63,883 nt of DNA from Clostridia bacterium (GCA_017522795.1 JAFWXZ010000032.1:1-63883); one strand, 5' to 3'. Shown: positions 8,145 to 18,422, counted from the stretch's first letter. A program made the numbers and translations. Notes: a model not told the origin generated them from the sequence alone.

Positions 8145-8774
8145 ATGAGCAAATTCCAGGTTATTGAGCATCCCCTGATTCAGCACAAGCTGACTATTAT
8201 GCGTGAAAAGGACACCCCCACGAGCGAGTTCAAGCAGCTGCTTGACGAGATATCCATGCTTATGGGTTATGAGATCACAAGAAATCTCCCCACCGAGGAC
8301 GTGGAGATCGAAACTCCCATCTGCAAGACCGTGCAGAAGAAGATCTCGGGCAAGAAGCTTGCTATCGTTCCCATCCTCCGCGCAGGTCTTGGTATGGTGG
8401 ACGGTCTGCTTCGTCTCGTTCCCGTAGCGAGAGTCGGACATATCGGTCTTTACCGCGATCCCGAAACCCATCTCCCTGTTGAATATTACTGCAAGATGCC
8501 CCCCGAGCTTGAGGAGAGAACGGTTATTATCGTTGATCCTATGCTTGCGACAGGCGGATCTGCCAGCGATGCTATCACTATGGTAAAGAACAAGGGCGCA
8601 AAGCACATTATGCTTATGTGCCTCGTTGCCGCCCCCGAGGGAGTTAAGAAGGTGCAGGAGAGCCACCCCGACGTTGACATCTATGCGGCGGCTCTTGACG
8701 AGTATCTTAACGACCACGCGTATATCGTTCCCGGCCTTGGCGACGCGGGCGACAGAATTTTTGGAACAAAATAA
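8145..8774 (+). CDS. upp: Uracil phosphoribosyltransferase
   Basis: This salvage enzyme makes UMP and PPi from uracil and PRPP. The 209-residue length is typical. The PRPP-binding loop [10 protein letters not shown] is at 130-139, ILRAGLGM at 77-84, and the uracil-binding tail near [12 protein letters not shown] is intact. The gene has its own promoter and AAAGGAAC ribosome site. It is followed after 37 bp by a pseudouridine synthase gene, a sensible pyrimidine/RNA pairing. Confidence 0.97.
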   Translation: MSKFQVIEHPLIQHKLTIMREKDTPTSEFKQLLDEISMLMGYEITRNLPTEDVEIETPICKTVQKKISGKKLAIVPILRAGLGMVDGLLRLVPVARVGHIGLYRDPETHLPVEYYCKMPPELEERTVIIVDPMLATGGSASDAITMVKNKGAKHIMLMCLVAAPEGVKKVQESHPDVDIYAAALDEYLNDHAYIVPGLGDAGDRIFGTK

Positions 8775-8811
8775 GCAAAGAAAGAAAACTGCGTGAAAGG
8801 AGGTATTGTCG

Positions 8812-9771
8812 GTGCGTGAACTGATTATTGGCAAAAACGACGCGGGACAGAGGCTCGATAAATTTATCACCAAGGCACTTGATCTGCCTATGAGCCTGCT
8901 GTACAAGTCTATCCGCTTAAAGAAAATCAAGGTCAACCGCAAGAGAGCCGAGAATAATACTATTCTCTCCGAGGGCGATAGGATACAATGCTTCCTTGCC
9001 GAGGAATTTTTTGAAAAAAAGGCGGACAAACACTCCTTTGAGAGCATATCGGTCAAGCTGGATATAGTATATGAGGACGAGAATATTATGCTCCTTAACA
9101 AGCGCCCTGGTGTATCAGTACACGAGGACGAGGACGGCTCGACTAATACGCTGATCACGCACATCCAGGCATATCTCTATCAAAAAGGTGAATATCGCCC
9201 CGAGGACGAGCAGTCCTTTGCCCCTGCCCTATGCAATCGAATAGACCGAAACACAGGCGGAATAGTTATAGCGGCAAAGAACGCCGAGGCTCTGCGCGTG
9301 ATGAATGAAAAGATAAAGCGCAGAGAGATTGATAAATTCTATCTTGCGGCGGTTCACGGAATTCCTAAGCCCGAAAGCGCGACTATAAAGGGCTGGCTGC
9401 TGAAGGACGATAAGAAAAATATCGTAAGGGTATACGACAAAAATCCCCCTCGCTCAGCGAAGGAGATCATAACCAAATATAAGGTTGTGGCAAATAGCGG
9501 TGACAGCGCGCTAATTGAAGTGGAACTGCTGACGGGACGAACTCACCAGATCCGCGCACATATGGCTCATATCGGTCACCCGCTTATCGGTGACGGAAAG
9601 TACGGCATTAACAAGGGAGACAGAGCGAAGGGCTACAAGTATCAGGCTCTCTACTCCTACCGTCTGCGTTTCTCATTTGACGAGAGTGAGCCCAGCTGCC
9701 TCGATTACCTAAACGGTAAGGAATTTAAGATTCCAAAGAAGGATATTTACTTCACTAAGGAGTATTTCTAA
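8812..9771 (+). CDS. RluA-family 23S rRNA pseudouridine synthase
   Basis: I chose GTG at 8812 because AAAGGAGG ends 8 nt before it; TTG at 8806 would be only 2 nt away. The 319-residue protein has an N-terminal S4 RNA-binding domain (GQRLDKFITKALDLP) and a catalytic domain with NRIDRNTGG, where Asp145 is the nucleophile (family consensus HRLDxxTSG). LLTGRTHQIRAHM is the second family signature. It probably modifies 23S rRNA uridines like RluC or RluD; the exact site is unknown. Confidence 0.9.
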   Translation: MRELIIGKNDAGQRLDKFITKALDLPMSLLYKSIRLKKIKVNRKRAENNTILSEGDRIQCFLAEEFFEKKADKHSFESISVKLDIVYEDENIMLLNKRPGVSVHEDEDGSTNTLITHIQAYLYQKGEYRPEDEQSFAPALCNRIDRNTGGIVIAAKNAEALRVMNEKIKRREIDKFYLAAVHGIPKPESATIKGWLLKDDKKNIVRVYDKNPPRSAKEIITKYKVVANSGDSALIEVELLTGRTHQIRAHMAHIGHPLIGDGKYGINKGDRAKGYKYQALYSYRLRFSFDESEPSCLDYLNGKEFKIPKKDIYFTKEYF

Positions 9772-9773
9772 AC

Positions 9774-9805
9774 AAAAAAAGCACGCAGAAAATGCGTGCT
9801 TTTTT
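9774..9805 (+). terminator. Terminator of upp-rluD
   Basis: GCACGCA-GAAAA-TGCGTGC followed by TTTTTT, with an A-run before it. Confidence 0.92.
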
Positions 9806-9855
9806 GTGCTTTTTAGCGAATAATGTTTGAAAAATACCAGAATTCGCGGTATTTT

Positions 9856-10917
9856 TTACTTTTCCTCAGTGAAATTCTCTTTTCTTGGATTATACGTATC
9901 CTTCTGGCTACAGCCTGCTCTGCCGCCACCCGCACAGGCGCAGGCACAAGCACAGGCACAGGCGCATCCACCGCCGTGAGCGCCCCTATAGCCAGAGCCC
10001 GAATGACCTCCGCTGGACGCCATATGCTTCTCCTGAGCGTCCCTATAATGTCTGTTAGGTCTGCCGTAGATATACATAGGATGACCGTAGCCGTAGATAA
10101 AGCCTCTGCCCCTGTGGTAAGAAACCACGGTATCAAAGCAGAATATCTCGAAGACGAACAACACAATAATTATAATGATAAAGATCGCGATGAACGCCGC
10201 TCTGTCCGACTCTAAATCGTTGTAAACACTACCGTCATAGAAGGGCTTATATTCAACTGTCGGGGCATCGAAGCTATCGTAGCTGACCGTCAGGGTGCGG
10301 TATTCCCCTGCTTCCATCGAGCCGCGCCAGATATGCCAGCCGTCCAAGGTTTCGGTCGAGTTGTTGGATACTTCGTTTGGCAGCTCCTTCCAATAAAAAG
10401 CATAGCTGGTAATGGGGGTTGCATTAAACCAGCAGGGTACGAATTCATAGAAATACTCTCCGTCTCTCTCGCAGAGCATACTCTGCTGATTGATAGAGAA
10501 GCTGAATTCAAGAGTATCTCCCCTGTAATAATCTCTGTCAAGGTAAAGGTCTATATGACACTCGCCCTCATAGTCGTCGTAGCGCTCTGCGCTGACTATA
10601 TTGGTGGAGTAATTCAACAGGCTATAGTCGGGATTTGCAATTCCAACGTAAACGAAGGTCAAAGGCTCGTCGATATCAAGGGGTGTCCACTTGAATTTAT
10701 ATTCGATATCAAGCGTTCCGTCGCTCTTTGGAGTGACGTAGATCTCGTATTTATCAATAACGTCCTGAGGTGACGGCTCGTAGTTGACTATAGCAACTAC
10801 GCAAAGAACCTGCAAAAGTATAAGAACGGTAAGCAGAATTGCTCTTCCCACAGGGAATTTTCTACGTTTCCTTACAGTTTCCTCGGAAAAATCGTAATCA
10901 ACTTTCTTTTTAGCCAT
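9856..10917 (-). CDS. Membrane protein with a C-terminal (Cys-Ala)6 tail, putative radical SAM substrate
   Basis: The ATG at 10917 has GGGAGG 7 nt upstream and overlaps the radical SAM stop by 8 bp (ATGGCTAA), giving 353 residues. Segments: cytoplasmic start, TM1 about 25-45, an extracytoplasmic domain of about 190 residues with aromatic-rich beta segments, TM2 about 240-261, then a cytoplasmic tail rich in Gly, His and Tyr. Residues 318-329 are six exact Cys-Ala pairs, flanked by GGG on both sides and followed by RAGCS (Cys336). The layout recalls DUF2207 proteins (extracellular domain, TM, Gly-rich tail). The tail faces the compartment where the upstream enzyme acts, so I infer it is modified by that enzyme. 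The function is unknown. Confidence 0.85.
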   Translation of the reverse strand: MAKKKVDYDFSEETVRKRRKFPVGRAILLTVLILLQVLCVVAIVNYEPSPQDVIDKYEIYVTPKSDGTLDIEYKFKWTPLDIDEPLTFVYVGIANPDYSLLNYSTNIVSAERYDDYEGECHIDLYLDRDYYRGDTLEFSFSINQQSMLCERDGEYFYEFVPCWFNATPITSYAFYWKELPNEVSNNSTETLDGWHIWRGSMEAGEYRTLTVSYDSFDAPTVEYKPFYDGSVYNDLESDRAAFIAIFIIIIIVLFVFEIFCFDTVVSYHRGRGFIYGYGHPMYIYGRPNRHYRDAQEKHMASSGGHSGSGYRGAHGGGCACACACACACAGGGRAGCSQKDTYNPRKENFTEEK

Positions 10918-12286
10918 TTTTGCCTCCCTTTCTGAAGGGACAGCATCTCGCTTCCTTCTCATTCATATTACGAAGCGCACGGCACTTGTCATTTTTCCAT
11001 ATGGATTTAAAGCTATCGGTGAGAATGTTTCCAAGCGCGCCGTCGGCGGTGAGCCAGCTCTGGCAAGGGATAACAGTGCCGTCGGGGGCTATGGCCATAT
11101 TGGAAAGACAAGCTCCGCACATAGGAGCGTTCATATTAAGCTCTTCGAGCTTGGAGTCGTCGATAAGTCCCGGAGAAGTGAAATCTATCTCCATTCCGTT
11201 TTCATTACAGAACCTCTTGGCTTCCTTTACTATCTCATAAAGCTCATCGCCCGTAAGATCATACTCGCCATGCCTGTTCTCTGCCATACCTGTGCAAATA
11301 AGGCCGCTGATGGTGACGAAACGGACACCGAGAGATTTGATAAAGCAGAGAGTTTCAAGATAGTCGGCATTTTTTCTGCACAACGGGGTGTTTATGCTGA
11401 CGTCAAGACCTGCTTTAACCGCGTTTTTAATACCTGCGACCGTCTTTTCAAAACAAGACGCACCCACAAGAGAATTATGTATCTCCTCATTATGAGAATA
11501 AAGAGTGATCTGCAAACTGTCAAGACTTGCCCTGCAAAGTCCGTCGCACAGCTCCTCGGTAAGAAGCACGCCGTTGGTATTAAGACGGGTGACGAACCAT
11601 TTTGAGTAATCAATAAGCCGGCAGAGATCCTCTCTCTGCGTAGGCTCACCGCCCGTAAAGGTAAGCATAGGAACACCTGCAGACCTCAGCCTGTCGATAG
11701 CGCGCATCCACTCGCTTGTAGAAAGCTCTTTCGTACCAGAGAGCTTCTCTCCTGCAGCATAGCAGAAAAGGCACTTCTGATTGCACTTCCATCTGCCGTC
11801 AAAGTCGGTCATTGCGCTGATCATAAGATCCATTCGATGAGGCGCATACATATTCTTTGCGTATGAGCGGATGGACAGTTTTTCAATATCCGCATCGGTT
11901 CCTTCGCCTCTCGCCACGGCAAAAATAACCTCCAGCATATAAGAGAGATCCTCTCTTATCTCATCCTTAGAGGTGAGAGGATAGACCCTGAGAGTGCTTT
12001 TCACCGTCTTGTCGAAAATAGCATCGTAATCGATGTCGGAGATCTCTCTGCCGTCAAATTTATTGGTCTCGGCAATAAATGCCGAGAGCATTATTGCCCA
12101 GGAATATCCCAGGGGCAGAAGATAATATCCGTTAAGTATACATATGTAGCTTGAATTTTCAAGCAATCTAAACCTTGGCGGAATCAAATGAATACGCACG
12201 ACACCAGGACCGCTCGGGTTAAAGGTGCAGTGCTTAACACCGCTTCTCGATTCTCTGTACTGAGCAATTTTATTTAAAATTCCCAT
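10910..12286 (-). CDS. Radical SAM/SPASM protein, putative peptide maturase
   Basis: The 458-residue enzyme has the SAM-cluster motif CNQKCLFC (Cys168, 172, 175) and GGEP at 212-215. Its SPASM-type C-terminus holds Cys390, 393, 408, 435, 448 and 449, which would bind auxiliary Fe-S clusters. The roughly 150 residues before the barrel (Leu/Ile-rich from 45, DIDYDAIFDK near 85) could be a PqqD-like peptide-recognition domain, though I cannot confirm this. SPASM enzymes mature peptides (thioether, epimer or C-C links) or serve as anSMEs. Translational coupling with the (Cys-Ala)6 protein points to it as substrate. The ribosome site is weak (AAAGAG). Confidence 0.88.
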   Translation of the reverse strand: MGILNKIAQYRESRSGVKHCTFNPSGPGVVRIHLIPPRFRLLENSSYICILNGYYLLPLGYSWAIMLSAFIAETNKFDGREISDIDYDAIFDKTVKSTLRVYPLTSKDEIREDLSYMLEVIFAVARGEGTDADIEKLSIRSYAKNMYAPHRMDLMISAMTDFDGRWKCNQKCLFCYAAGEKLSGTKELSTSEWMRAIDRLRSAGVPMLTFTGGEPTQREDLCRLIDYSKWFVTRLNTNGVLLTEELCDGLCRASLDSLQITLYSHNEEIHNSLVGASCFEKTVAGIKNAVKAGLDVSINTPLCRKNADYLETLCFIKSLGVRFVTISGLICTGMAENRHGEYDLTGDELYEIVKEAKRFCNENGMEIDFTSPGLIDDSKLEELNMNAPMCGACLSNMAIAPDGTVIPCQSWLTADGALGNILTDSFKSIWKNDKCRALRNMNEKEARCCPFRKGGKNG

Positions 12287-12339
12287 AGTTTATGTACTCT
12301 TTTGTCAATATTTGTAAATAAATGTAGACATTTTCTAAT

Positions 12340-12442
12340 TTTGAGGAGTTTTTGATGCATAATGCGGCTTTTAGCACCGAATGCGTAGTGACCTACGTCG
12401 AGTATGTGAGAAAAGGCGCATCAGGCGCAAAAGATTCCAAAA
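12340..12442. repeat. Degenerate intergenic element 3' of dut
   Basis: A non-coding stretch with CGTAG-TGAC-CTACG, then CTACGTCGAG and CAAAAGATTCCAAAATTA. Related words occur downstream of yebC (23060-23117) and aspS (58110-58198), always just after the 3' end of a minus-strand gene. Confidence 0.45.
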
Positions 12443-12877
12443 TTATTTGCCTGTGCTACCGAAGCCGCCTGATCCGCGGACAGTATCGGACAGATCATCA
12501 GCCTCCTCAAATTCTGCCTTTAAGAAAGGCACTATAGCAAGCTGAGCGATGCGCTCGCCTGGGTAAACGATCTGGCTTCTCCCGCTATGATTATGCAGGG
12601 TGACCATAATCTCGCCGCGGTAATCGGCATCAATTACGCCCACCTTGTTTGCGGGAGCAAGTCCGCGCTTCGCTCCCATACTGGATCGGGCAAATACAAG
12701 ACCGCAATAGCCCTCGGGAATCTCTAACGATATACCTGTATGCACAAAATTAGTTTCGTGAGGCAAAATCTCTACGGGCTCGTCAAGGAGAGCGTAAAGG
12801 TCTGCGCCTGCGGAATACTCAGTGCCGTAGGTGGGAATTATTGCTTTTTCGTCAAGTCTTTTAATTTTAACTGTCAT
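12443..12877 (-). CDS. dut: dUTP diphosphatase
   Basis: This enzyme hydrolyses dUTP to dUMP and PPi, keeping uracil out of DNA and feeding dTMP synthesis. All five trimeric dUTPase motifs are present in 144 residues: AGADLYA, RSSMGAKRG, VIDADYRGEI, GERIAQLAI and the C-terminal RGSGGFGSTGK arm. It lies 28 bp after nrdG and probably shares the uvrBA-nrdG transcript, joining dNTP pool genes to repair genes. Confidence 0.97.
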   Translation of the reverse strand: MTVKIKRLDEKAIIPTYGTEYSAGADLYALLDEPVEILPHETNFVHTGISLEIPEGYCGLVFARSSMGAKRGLAPANKVGVIDADYRGEIMVTLHNHSGRSQIVYPGERIAQLAIVPFLKAEFEEADDLSDTVRGSGGFGSTGK

Positions 12878-12905
12878 AGTATTCTCCTGAATGTGAGTTA
12901 TTAAT

Positions 12906-13454
12906 TCAAAAGCTTCTGTCCAGCTTGCAACCCTCCCATATCATCACTTTTTTATGATGGCGGGTCAGGTTCATATCAATTATACGCTGATTTTTCGAGC
13001 CGCGGAATCTGAGTCCGAGGCTTTTTTCTTCTTCAACGTACGCGCCGTCAACCAGCACGTCCACGAGAGAGAGCAGTTCTGCCGTATGCTCGGTATGGGT
13101 GCGATGCCCTGCTATCTCACCGATCTGCTCCTCGTAGAGATTGCCTGTATACAGCCAAACCGTTTTCTCGGGAAAGCGTACTTTGAATTCACGCAAAAGA
13201 AGCAAAAGCTCACGTTGATTTTCGGGCTCCATAGGCTCGCCGCCCAGAATGGTGAGTCCTCTTACCGAGGGGTTATCCACCGCCGAAAATATCTCCTCGG
13301 CGGCAGTATTGTCAAACAATTTACCGTAGGTAAAATCCCATGTTTCAGGCTGGAAGCAGCCCTTACATCTGTTGCGGCAGCCGCTGACGAAGAGAGAAAC
13401 TCTTATTCCCTCGCCGTTTGCGATATCGCATTTTTTTATTGATCCGTAATGCAT
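12906..13454 (-). CDS. nrdG: Anaerobic ribonucleoside-triphosphate reductase activating protein
   Basis: NrdG is the radical SAM activase that installs the glycyl radical on NrdD. I prefer ATG 13454 (MHYGSIKKCD, the usual family start) over the in-frame ATG at 13466 because GAGGTG lies 6 nt upstream; the product has 182 residues. Cys26, Cys30 and Cys33 form the CRNRCKGC cluster motif, and GGEPM is intact. NrdD is not in the window. The ribosome site lies in the REP-like element shared with the end of uvrA. Its presence supports an anaerobic life. Confidence 0.93.
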   Translation of the reverse strand: MHYGSIKKCDIANGEGIRVSLFVSGCRNRCKGCFQPETWDFTYGKLFDNTAAEEIFSAVDNPSVRGLTILGGEPMEPENQRELLLLLREFKVRFPEKTVWLYTGNLYEEQIGEIAGHRTHTEHTAELLSLVDVLVDGAYVEEEKSLGLRFRGSKNQRIIDMNLTRHHKKVMIWEGCKLDRSF

Positions 13455-13460
13455 CTGACA

Positions 13461-13507
13461 CCTCATCCGTCACCTACGGTGACACCTTCCCCTCAAGGGG
13501 AAGGCTT
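13461..13507. repeat. REP-like element between nrdG and uvrA
   Basis: CCTCATCCGTCA, then a small dyad (CACC-TACG-GTG) and the palindrome CCTTCCCC-TCAA-GGGGAAGG. A second copy lies at 38483-38537. Here it supplies the last ten uvrA codons and stop on the minus strand, and the nrdG ribosome site. Confidence 0.8.
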
Positions 13508-16326
13508 AATTTATCTCTGAGGAATGCGCCCGTATAGGATGCCTCGCAGGCGGCAACCTGCTCGGGAGTACCCGTCACAACCACGGTGCCGCCGCCCTCG
13601 CCGCCCTCGGGGCCAAGGTCGATTATATGATCCGCAGTCTTGATAAGTTCAAGATTATGCTCGATAACCACAACGGTATTGCCACCGTCAGCAAGACGCT
13701 GAAGAATTCCGATAAGTTTCGACACGTCCTCAGTGTGAAGTCCAGTGGTAGGCTCGTCGAGAATATAGATGGTCTTGCCCGTTGAGCGCTTTGCAAGCTC
13801 GGTTGCAAGCTTTACTCTCTGCGCCTCACCGCCCGATAGCGTTGTGGAGGACTGACCGATCTTGATATATCCAAGGCCGACGTCAAAGAGGGTTGTCAGC
13901 TTTCGCTGCAGTGCGGGAAGTCCGTCGAAGAAGGATATTCCCTCCTCTACCGACATCTCAAGCACATCGTAAATGCTCTTGCCCTTGTATTTTACTTCAA
14001 GAGTATCACGGTTATAGCGCTTGCCCTTACATACGTCGCACTTTACGTAGACATCAGGCAGAAAGTTCATCTCAATGCACTTTACACCGTCACCCTCGCA
14101 GGCCTCACAGCGACCGCCGCGAACGTTGAAGGAAAATCTGCCGGGACCGTAACCTTTTGCCTTTGCATCTCTGGTCTGAGCAAACAGGTTGCGTATATCG
14201 GAGAAAAGTCCTGTATAGGTGGCGGGGTTGGATCGGGGAGTTCTGCCGATGGGGCTCTGGTCAATGGAGATGACCTTATCAAGATGCTCCATACCCTCTA
14301 TCCGCTCCACCTTACCCGGATAGGTTATAGCGCGATTAAGGTCGCGCGCCAACGTCCTATAAAGGATTGAATTGATAAGCGAGGATTTTCCACTGCCCGA
14401 AACACCCGTCACAGCGGTAAAGGTGCCGAGAGGAATATCCACGTTAATTTTCTTAAGATTATTCTCCTCTGCGCCTATAATGCGGAGGAATTTGCCGTTT
14501 CCAGCTCTGCGAGAGGTGGGAACGGCTATACTTCGTCTGCCCGAGAGATAATCGCCCGTGATAGATCTCTCACACTCCGCAACTTGCTCTGGTGTACCCG
14601 TGGCAACGATCTCGCCACCGTGTATACCCGCGCCGGGTCCCACGTCAACGATAAAGTCCGCCTCGCGCATAGTGTCCTCATCGTGCTCAACAACTATAAC
14701 GCTGTTTCCGAGGTCACGAAGTCTTTTCAGCGTACCGATAAGCTTGCCGTTATCCCTCTGATGCAAGCCGATGCTGGGCTCGTCGAGAATATAGAGAACT
14801 CCCGTAAGAGACGAGCCGATCTGGGTTGCAAGACGAATTCTCTGCGCCTCACCGCCCGATAGCGTGCCTGCAGTTCTGGCAAGATTAAGATAATCAAGTC
14901 CTACGCTGATAAGGAAGTTGAGACGAGCCTTTATCTCCTTTAAAATCTCCTTTGCAATCTTGCTCTGTTCATCGCCAAAGGTCAGATTGTCAACAAAAGC
15001 ATACATTTTATCAATAGAAAGGCGGCAGATCTCGTCAATATTAAGTCCGCCGACGGTGACACCAAGCACCATATCCGAAAGGCGTCTGCCCTTGCATCTC
15101 GGGCAATCGACCTCCTCGACGAACTCCTGATAATAGTCGCCTCCCATCATTTTCATACGCTTTTCGATTATACCTACTATGCCGTCAAAGGTTGTATACT
15201 GATCTCTGCCAACACCTCCGAAGTATCTTGTAACGCTGTATTTTTTCGCGCCGGTGCCGTACATAAGGACATTCATTGCCTGCTCGGAATATTCCGAAAG
15301 AGGAGTGTCAAGGGTAAAGCCGTAGTCCTCGCCCACCCTTGCAAGCAGCGGGCCTGTCCAGGAGTCCTCGGTCATAGTCTTGAAGCCGTTGACTGCAATA
15401 CCGCCATCACGAAGCGAGAGATTCTTATGAGGAATAAGCTTTTTCACCGAGATGCGCTGCATATTTCCGATACCCGCGCACTCGGGGCAAGCTCCCATTG
15501 GATTATTGAAGGAGAACATACGGGGCTCAAGCTCGGGGAATGAGATTCCGTGCTCCTCGCAGGCGTATTTCTGGGAGAACTCCAGCTCCTCCCCCTCCTT
15601 GCCGTCACGGTCAACCACGAGTATGCTTACTCTGCCGTCGGCTACTCTTATAGCAGACTCTACCGAATCCGAAAGACGAGGACGGATATCGGGGCGCAGA
15701 ACAAGCCTGTCAAGGACGATATCTATAGTGTGCTTTATATTTTTATCAAGGCTTATCTGCTCGGAGAGGTCGTACATTATTCCGTCGATACGCACTCTCG
15801 CAAAGCCGCCCTTTCGCGCATCGGCAAGCACCTTTTCGTGCATACCCTTCTGCGCTCTGACAACGGGGGACAGCACCATAAAGCGAGTGCCCTCGGACAA
15901 AGACATAATGCGATCTACTATCTGATCAAGACTCTGCTGTGTTATCTCCTTGCCACAGACGGGACAATGGGGAGTTCCCACCCTCGCGTATAAAAGGCGC
16001 AAATAATCGTATATCTCGGTGACCGTTCCGACGGTGGAACGGGGGTTTTTCGAGGTGGTTTTCTGATCTATGGAAATAGAAGGCGAAAGTCCTTCGATAA
16101 GATCAACGTCGGGCTTATCCATCTGTCCGATAAACATTCGGGCATAGGAGGAAAGGCTCTCAACGAAGCGCCTGTGTCCCTCGGCATAGAGGGTGTCAAA
16201 GGCGAGAGAGGACTTTCCACTACCAGAAAGACCTGTCAGAACGACAAGCTTATCTCTCGGAATAGTGACCGAAACGTCCTTTAAATTATTAACTTTTGCC
16301 CCTTTAATGACAATATTTCTTGACAT
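13474..16326 (-). CDS. uvrA: UvrABC system protein A
   Basis: UvrA is the damage-recognising ATPase of nucleotide excision repair. The 950 residues contain two ABC modules: Walker [10 protein letters not shown] near residue 32 and GVSGSGKSS near 640, with LSGGEAQR signatures in both. Zinc-binding cysteines appear in CPVCGKE, CPECAG and CEACEGDG...CDVCKG. The natural end would be near FLRDKL; the final [10 protein letters not shown] and TAG stop come from the REP-like element. It follows uvrB by 18 bp in one operon. Confidence 0.98.
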   Translation of the reverse strand: MSRNIVIKGAKVNNLKDVSVTIPRDKLVVLTGLSGSGKSSLAFDTLYAEGHRRFVESLSSYARMFIGQMDKPDVDLIEGLSPSISIDQKTTSKNPRSTVGTVTEIYDYLRLLYARVGTPHCPVCGKEITQQSLDQIVDRIMSLSEGTRFMVLSPVVRAQKGMHEKVLADARKGGFARVRIDGIMYDLSEQISLDKNIKHTIDIVLDRLVLRPDIRPRLSDSVESAIRVADGRVSILVVDRDGKEGEELEFSQKYACEEHGISFPELEPRMFSFNNPMGACPECAGIGNMQRISVKKLIPHKNLSLRDGGIAVNGFKTMTEDSWTGPLLARVGEDYGFTLDTPLSEYSEQAMNVLMYGTGAKKYSVTRYFGGVGRDQYTTFDGIVGIIEKRMKMMGGDYYQEFVEEVDCPRCKGRRLSDMVLGVTVGGLNIDEICRLSIDKMYAFVDNLTFGDEQSKIAKEILKEIKARLNFLISVGLDYLNLARTAGTLSGGEAQRIRLATQIGSSLTGVLYILDEPSIGLHQRDNGKLIGTLKRLRDLGNSVIVVEHDEDTMREADFIVDVGPGAGIHGGEIVATGTPEQVAECERSITGDYLSGRRSIAVPTSRRAGNGKFLRIIGAEENNLKKINVDIPLGTFTAVTGVSGSGKSSLINSILYRTLARDLNRAITYPGKVERIEGMEHLDKVISIDQSPIGRTPRSNPATYTGLFSDIRNLFAQTRDAKAKGYGPGRFSFNVRGGRCEACEGDGVKCIEMNFLPDVYVKCDVCKGKRYNRDTLEVKYKGKSIYDVLEMSVEEGISFFDGLPALQRKLTTLFDVGLGYIKIGQSSTTLSGGEAQRVKLATELAKRSTGKTIYILDEPTTGLHTEDVSKLIGILQRLADGGNTVVVIEHNLELIKTADHIIDLGPEGGEGGGTVVVTGTPEQVAACEASYTGAFLRDKLSLPLEGKVSP

Positions 16327-16344
16327 TTTGTGCTATTTTTCCTT

Positions 16345-18306
16345 TTATTTGTTGTTTTTTAACTCTTTTATTCGGTCACGGATATATGCCGCCTTCTCAA
16401 ATTCAAGAGCTCTGGCTGCCTCGCGCATCTCTAAGGTAAGCTGCTCTATCATCTTCTCGCGTTGGAGTTTTGACAGCTTCTTATCCCGCTCGGGCTTTGC
16501 CTTCTTGCCGATCTCGATAACGTCAGCCACAGCCTTTCTTACGCTCTCGGGTGTGATTCCATGCTGCTCGTTATATTTCATCTGAATACCACGGCGGCGC
16601 TCGGTTTCGTCAATAGCCGCCCTCATCGAGCCTGTGATACGGTCGGCGTACATAATAACGTGGCCGTTTACGTTTCTCGCTGCGCGTCCAACGGTCTGTA
16701 TCAGCGAAGTCTCGCTGCGGAGGAATCCCTCCTTGTCGGCATCGAGAATAGCTACGAGAGAAACCTCGGGAATATCAAGTCCCTCACGAAGCAGGTTTAT
16801 TCCCACGAGAACGTCGAACTCGCCAAGACGAAGATCGCGGATTATCTCCATACGCTCAAGGGTTTCAACCTGGTGGTGAATATACTTTACCTTTATGCCG
16901 TGGGTGGAGAGATATTCGGTCAGATCCTCCGCCATATTCTTTGTCATCGTGGTCACAAGCACCTTTTCACCCCTTGCGGTGGTGGCGCGGATCTCGCCGA
17001 TAAGATCGTCTACCTGTCCCTCAATAGGACGGACGTCGATCTTAGGATCAATAAGTCCCGTGGGGCGGATAAGCTGCTCTGCCACGGAGGAGCTTTCCTG
17101 CTTTTCATAAGGCCCGGGAGTTGCGCTGACAAATATGGTCTGGCCTATCTTTTCCTCAAACTCCTCAAAGAACAGAGGTCTGTTATCGAATGCGGAGGGT
17201 AGACGGAAGCCAAAGTCAACGAGATTCTTCTTACGGGCATAGTCACCGCCCGACATACCTCTCACCTGTGGGAGAGTGACGTGGCTCTCGTCAATAAAGG
17301 TGACGAAATCCTTCGGAAAATAGTCAAGGAGTGTATGAGGCGTAGAGCCTGCAGGTCTGCCCGCGAGAACACGGGAATAGTTCTCAACGCCAGAGCAGAA
17401 GCCTACCTCGCGAAGCATTTCAAGATCGTACTTGGTGCGCTCCTCAATGCGCTGTGCCTCGATAAGCTTGTTCTGCGACTTGAAGTACTCTACTCTCTCC
17501 CGCATTTCCGCCTCAATCTCGAGAAGCGCCGCCTCACGCCTGTCATCGGACACAGCGTAGTGTGTAGCGGGAAATATGGCTGCATAAGAGAGATGCTCAG
17601 TTATCTCGCCCGTCAAGGGATTGACACGGGAGATGCGGTCGATCTCGTCACCGAAGAACTCTATACGAATGGCACTGTCACGCCAGGCGGCAGGAAATAC
17701 CTCGACGGTATCACCACGGATACGGAATTTATTACGTACGAAGTTGACGTCGTTTCTCTCGTAGCTTATAGACACAAGGCGGCGCACAAGCTCATCGCGG
17801 GACATCTCCTGACCTACTCTTACGGATACGAGAAGGCTCTGGTATTCCATAGGATCACCGAGGGTATATATACAGGAGACCGAGGCGACGATAATAACGT
17901 CACGCCTCTCAAACAGCGCGCTTGTGGCACTGTGGCGGAGCATATCTATCTCCTCGTTTACCATAGCGTCCTTTTCAATATAAACGTCCTTGCCGGGAAT
18001 ATAAGCCTCGGGCTGATAATAATCGTAGTAAGAAACGAAATATTCCACTGCATTCTCGGGGAAAAAGGCGCGGAACTCGGTGCAGAGCTGCGCCGCGAGA
18101 GTCTTGTTATGGGCAAGCACAAGCGTAGGTCTGTTAAGATTGGCAATAACGTTTGCCATAGTAAAGGTCTTACCCGATCCGGTCACACCAAGCAGTGTCT
18201 GCGCGCGCTCGCCTGCAAGAATTCCGTCAGTCAGGGAGCGAATAGCCTCGGGCTGATCACCCGTGGGTAAAAAGTCGCTCTTCAGCTTGAATTTTCCGTC
18301 GGTCAT
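16345..18306 (-). CDS. uvrB: UvrABC system protein B
   Basis: UvrB is the helicase-like core of excision repair, loading on DNA with UvrA and recruiting UvrC. I start at 18306 because GGAGG lies 6 nt before; this gives 653 residues. GVTGSGKT is Walker A, the beta-hairpin region [10 protein letters not shown] is intact, QTVGRAARN is motif VI, and the UVR domain ([19 protein letters not shown]) closes the protein. It is first in the uvrB-uvrA-nrdG-dut operon. Confidence 0.98.
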   Translation of the reverse strand: MTDGKFKLKSDFLPTGDQPEAIRSLTDGILAGERAQTLLGVTGSGKTFTMANVIANLNRPTLVLAHNKTLAAQLCTEFRAFFPENAVEYFVSYYDYYQPEAYIPGKDVYIEKDAMVNEEIDMLRHSATSALFERRDVIIVASVSCIYTLGDPMEYQSLLVSVRVGQEMSRDELVRRLVSISYERNDVNFVRNKFRIRGDTVEVFPAAWRDSAIRIEFFGDEIDRISRVNPLTGEITEHLSYAAIFPATHYAVSDDRREAALLEIEAEMRERVEYFKSQNKLIEAQRIEERTKYDLEMLREVGFCSGVENYSRVLAGRPAGSTPHTLLDYFPKDFVTFIDESHVTLPQVRGMSGGDYARKKNLVDFGFRLPSAFDNRPLFFEEFEEKIGQTIFVSATPGPYEKQESSSVAEQLIRPTGLIDPKIDVRPIEGQVDDLIGEIRATTARGEKVLVTTMTKNMAEDLTEYLSTHGIKVKYIHHQVETLERMEIIRDLRLGEFDVLVGINLLREGLDIPEVSLVAILDADKEGFLRSETSLIQTVGRAARNVNGHVIMYADRITGSMRAAIDETERRRGIQMKYNEQHGITPESVRKAVADVIEIGKKAKPERDKKLSKLQREKMIEQLTLEMREAARALEFEKAAYIRDRIKELKNNK

Positions 18307-18346
18307 AGCCTGCCTCCTCTCTTTTTTCATATATTTTCACATATAT

Positions 18347-18375
18347 ATTTTACCACAAAATATTATTAATGTAAA
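18347..18375 (-). promoter_or_regulatory. Promoter of uvrBA-nrdG-dut
   Basis: On the minus strand TTTACA, 17 bp and TAAAAT. It is back to back with the psiE-like promoter, the two -35 boxes being 18 bp apart. I see no clear LexA box. Confidence 0.75.
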
Positions 18376-18393
18376 GAGAAAATAAAAATATGG

Positions 18394-18422
18394 TTGACAA
18401 ATTCCGACTTTTGTTGTACAAT
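18394..18422 (+). promoter_or_regulatory. Promoter of the PsiE-like gene
   Basis: TTGACA, 17 bp and TACAAT, 32 nt before the ATG. Confidence 0.85.

Noticed and set aside
8139-9164. Long minus-strand frame over upp and rluD
   Set aside because: It is antisense to two well-conserved enzymes and has no recognisable content.
12352-12537. Small plus-strand gene of 61 codons
   Set aside because: It runs antisense into dut and covers the degenerate intergenic element; no ribosome site is seen.
17281-18270. Long plus-strand frame of 329 codons
   Set aside because: It lies fully antisense to uvrB, whose domains and ribosome site are clear.
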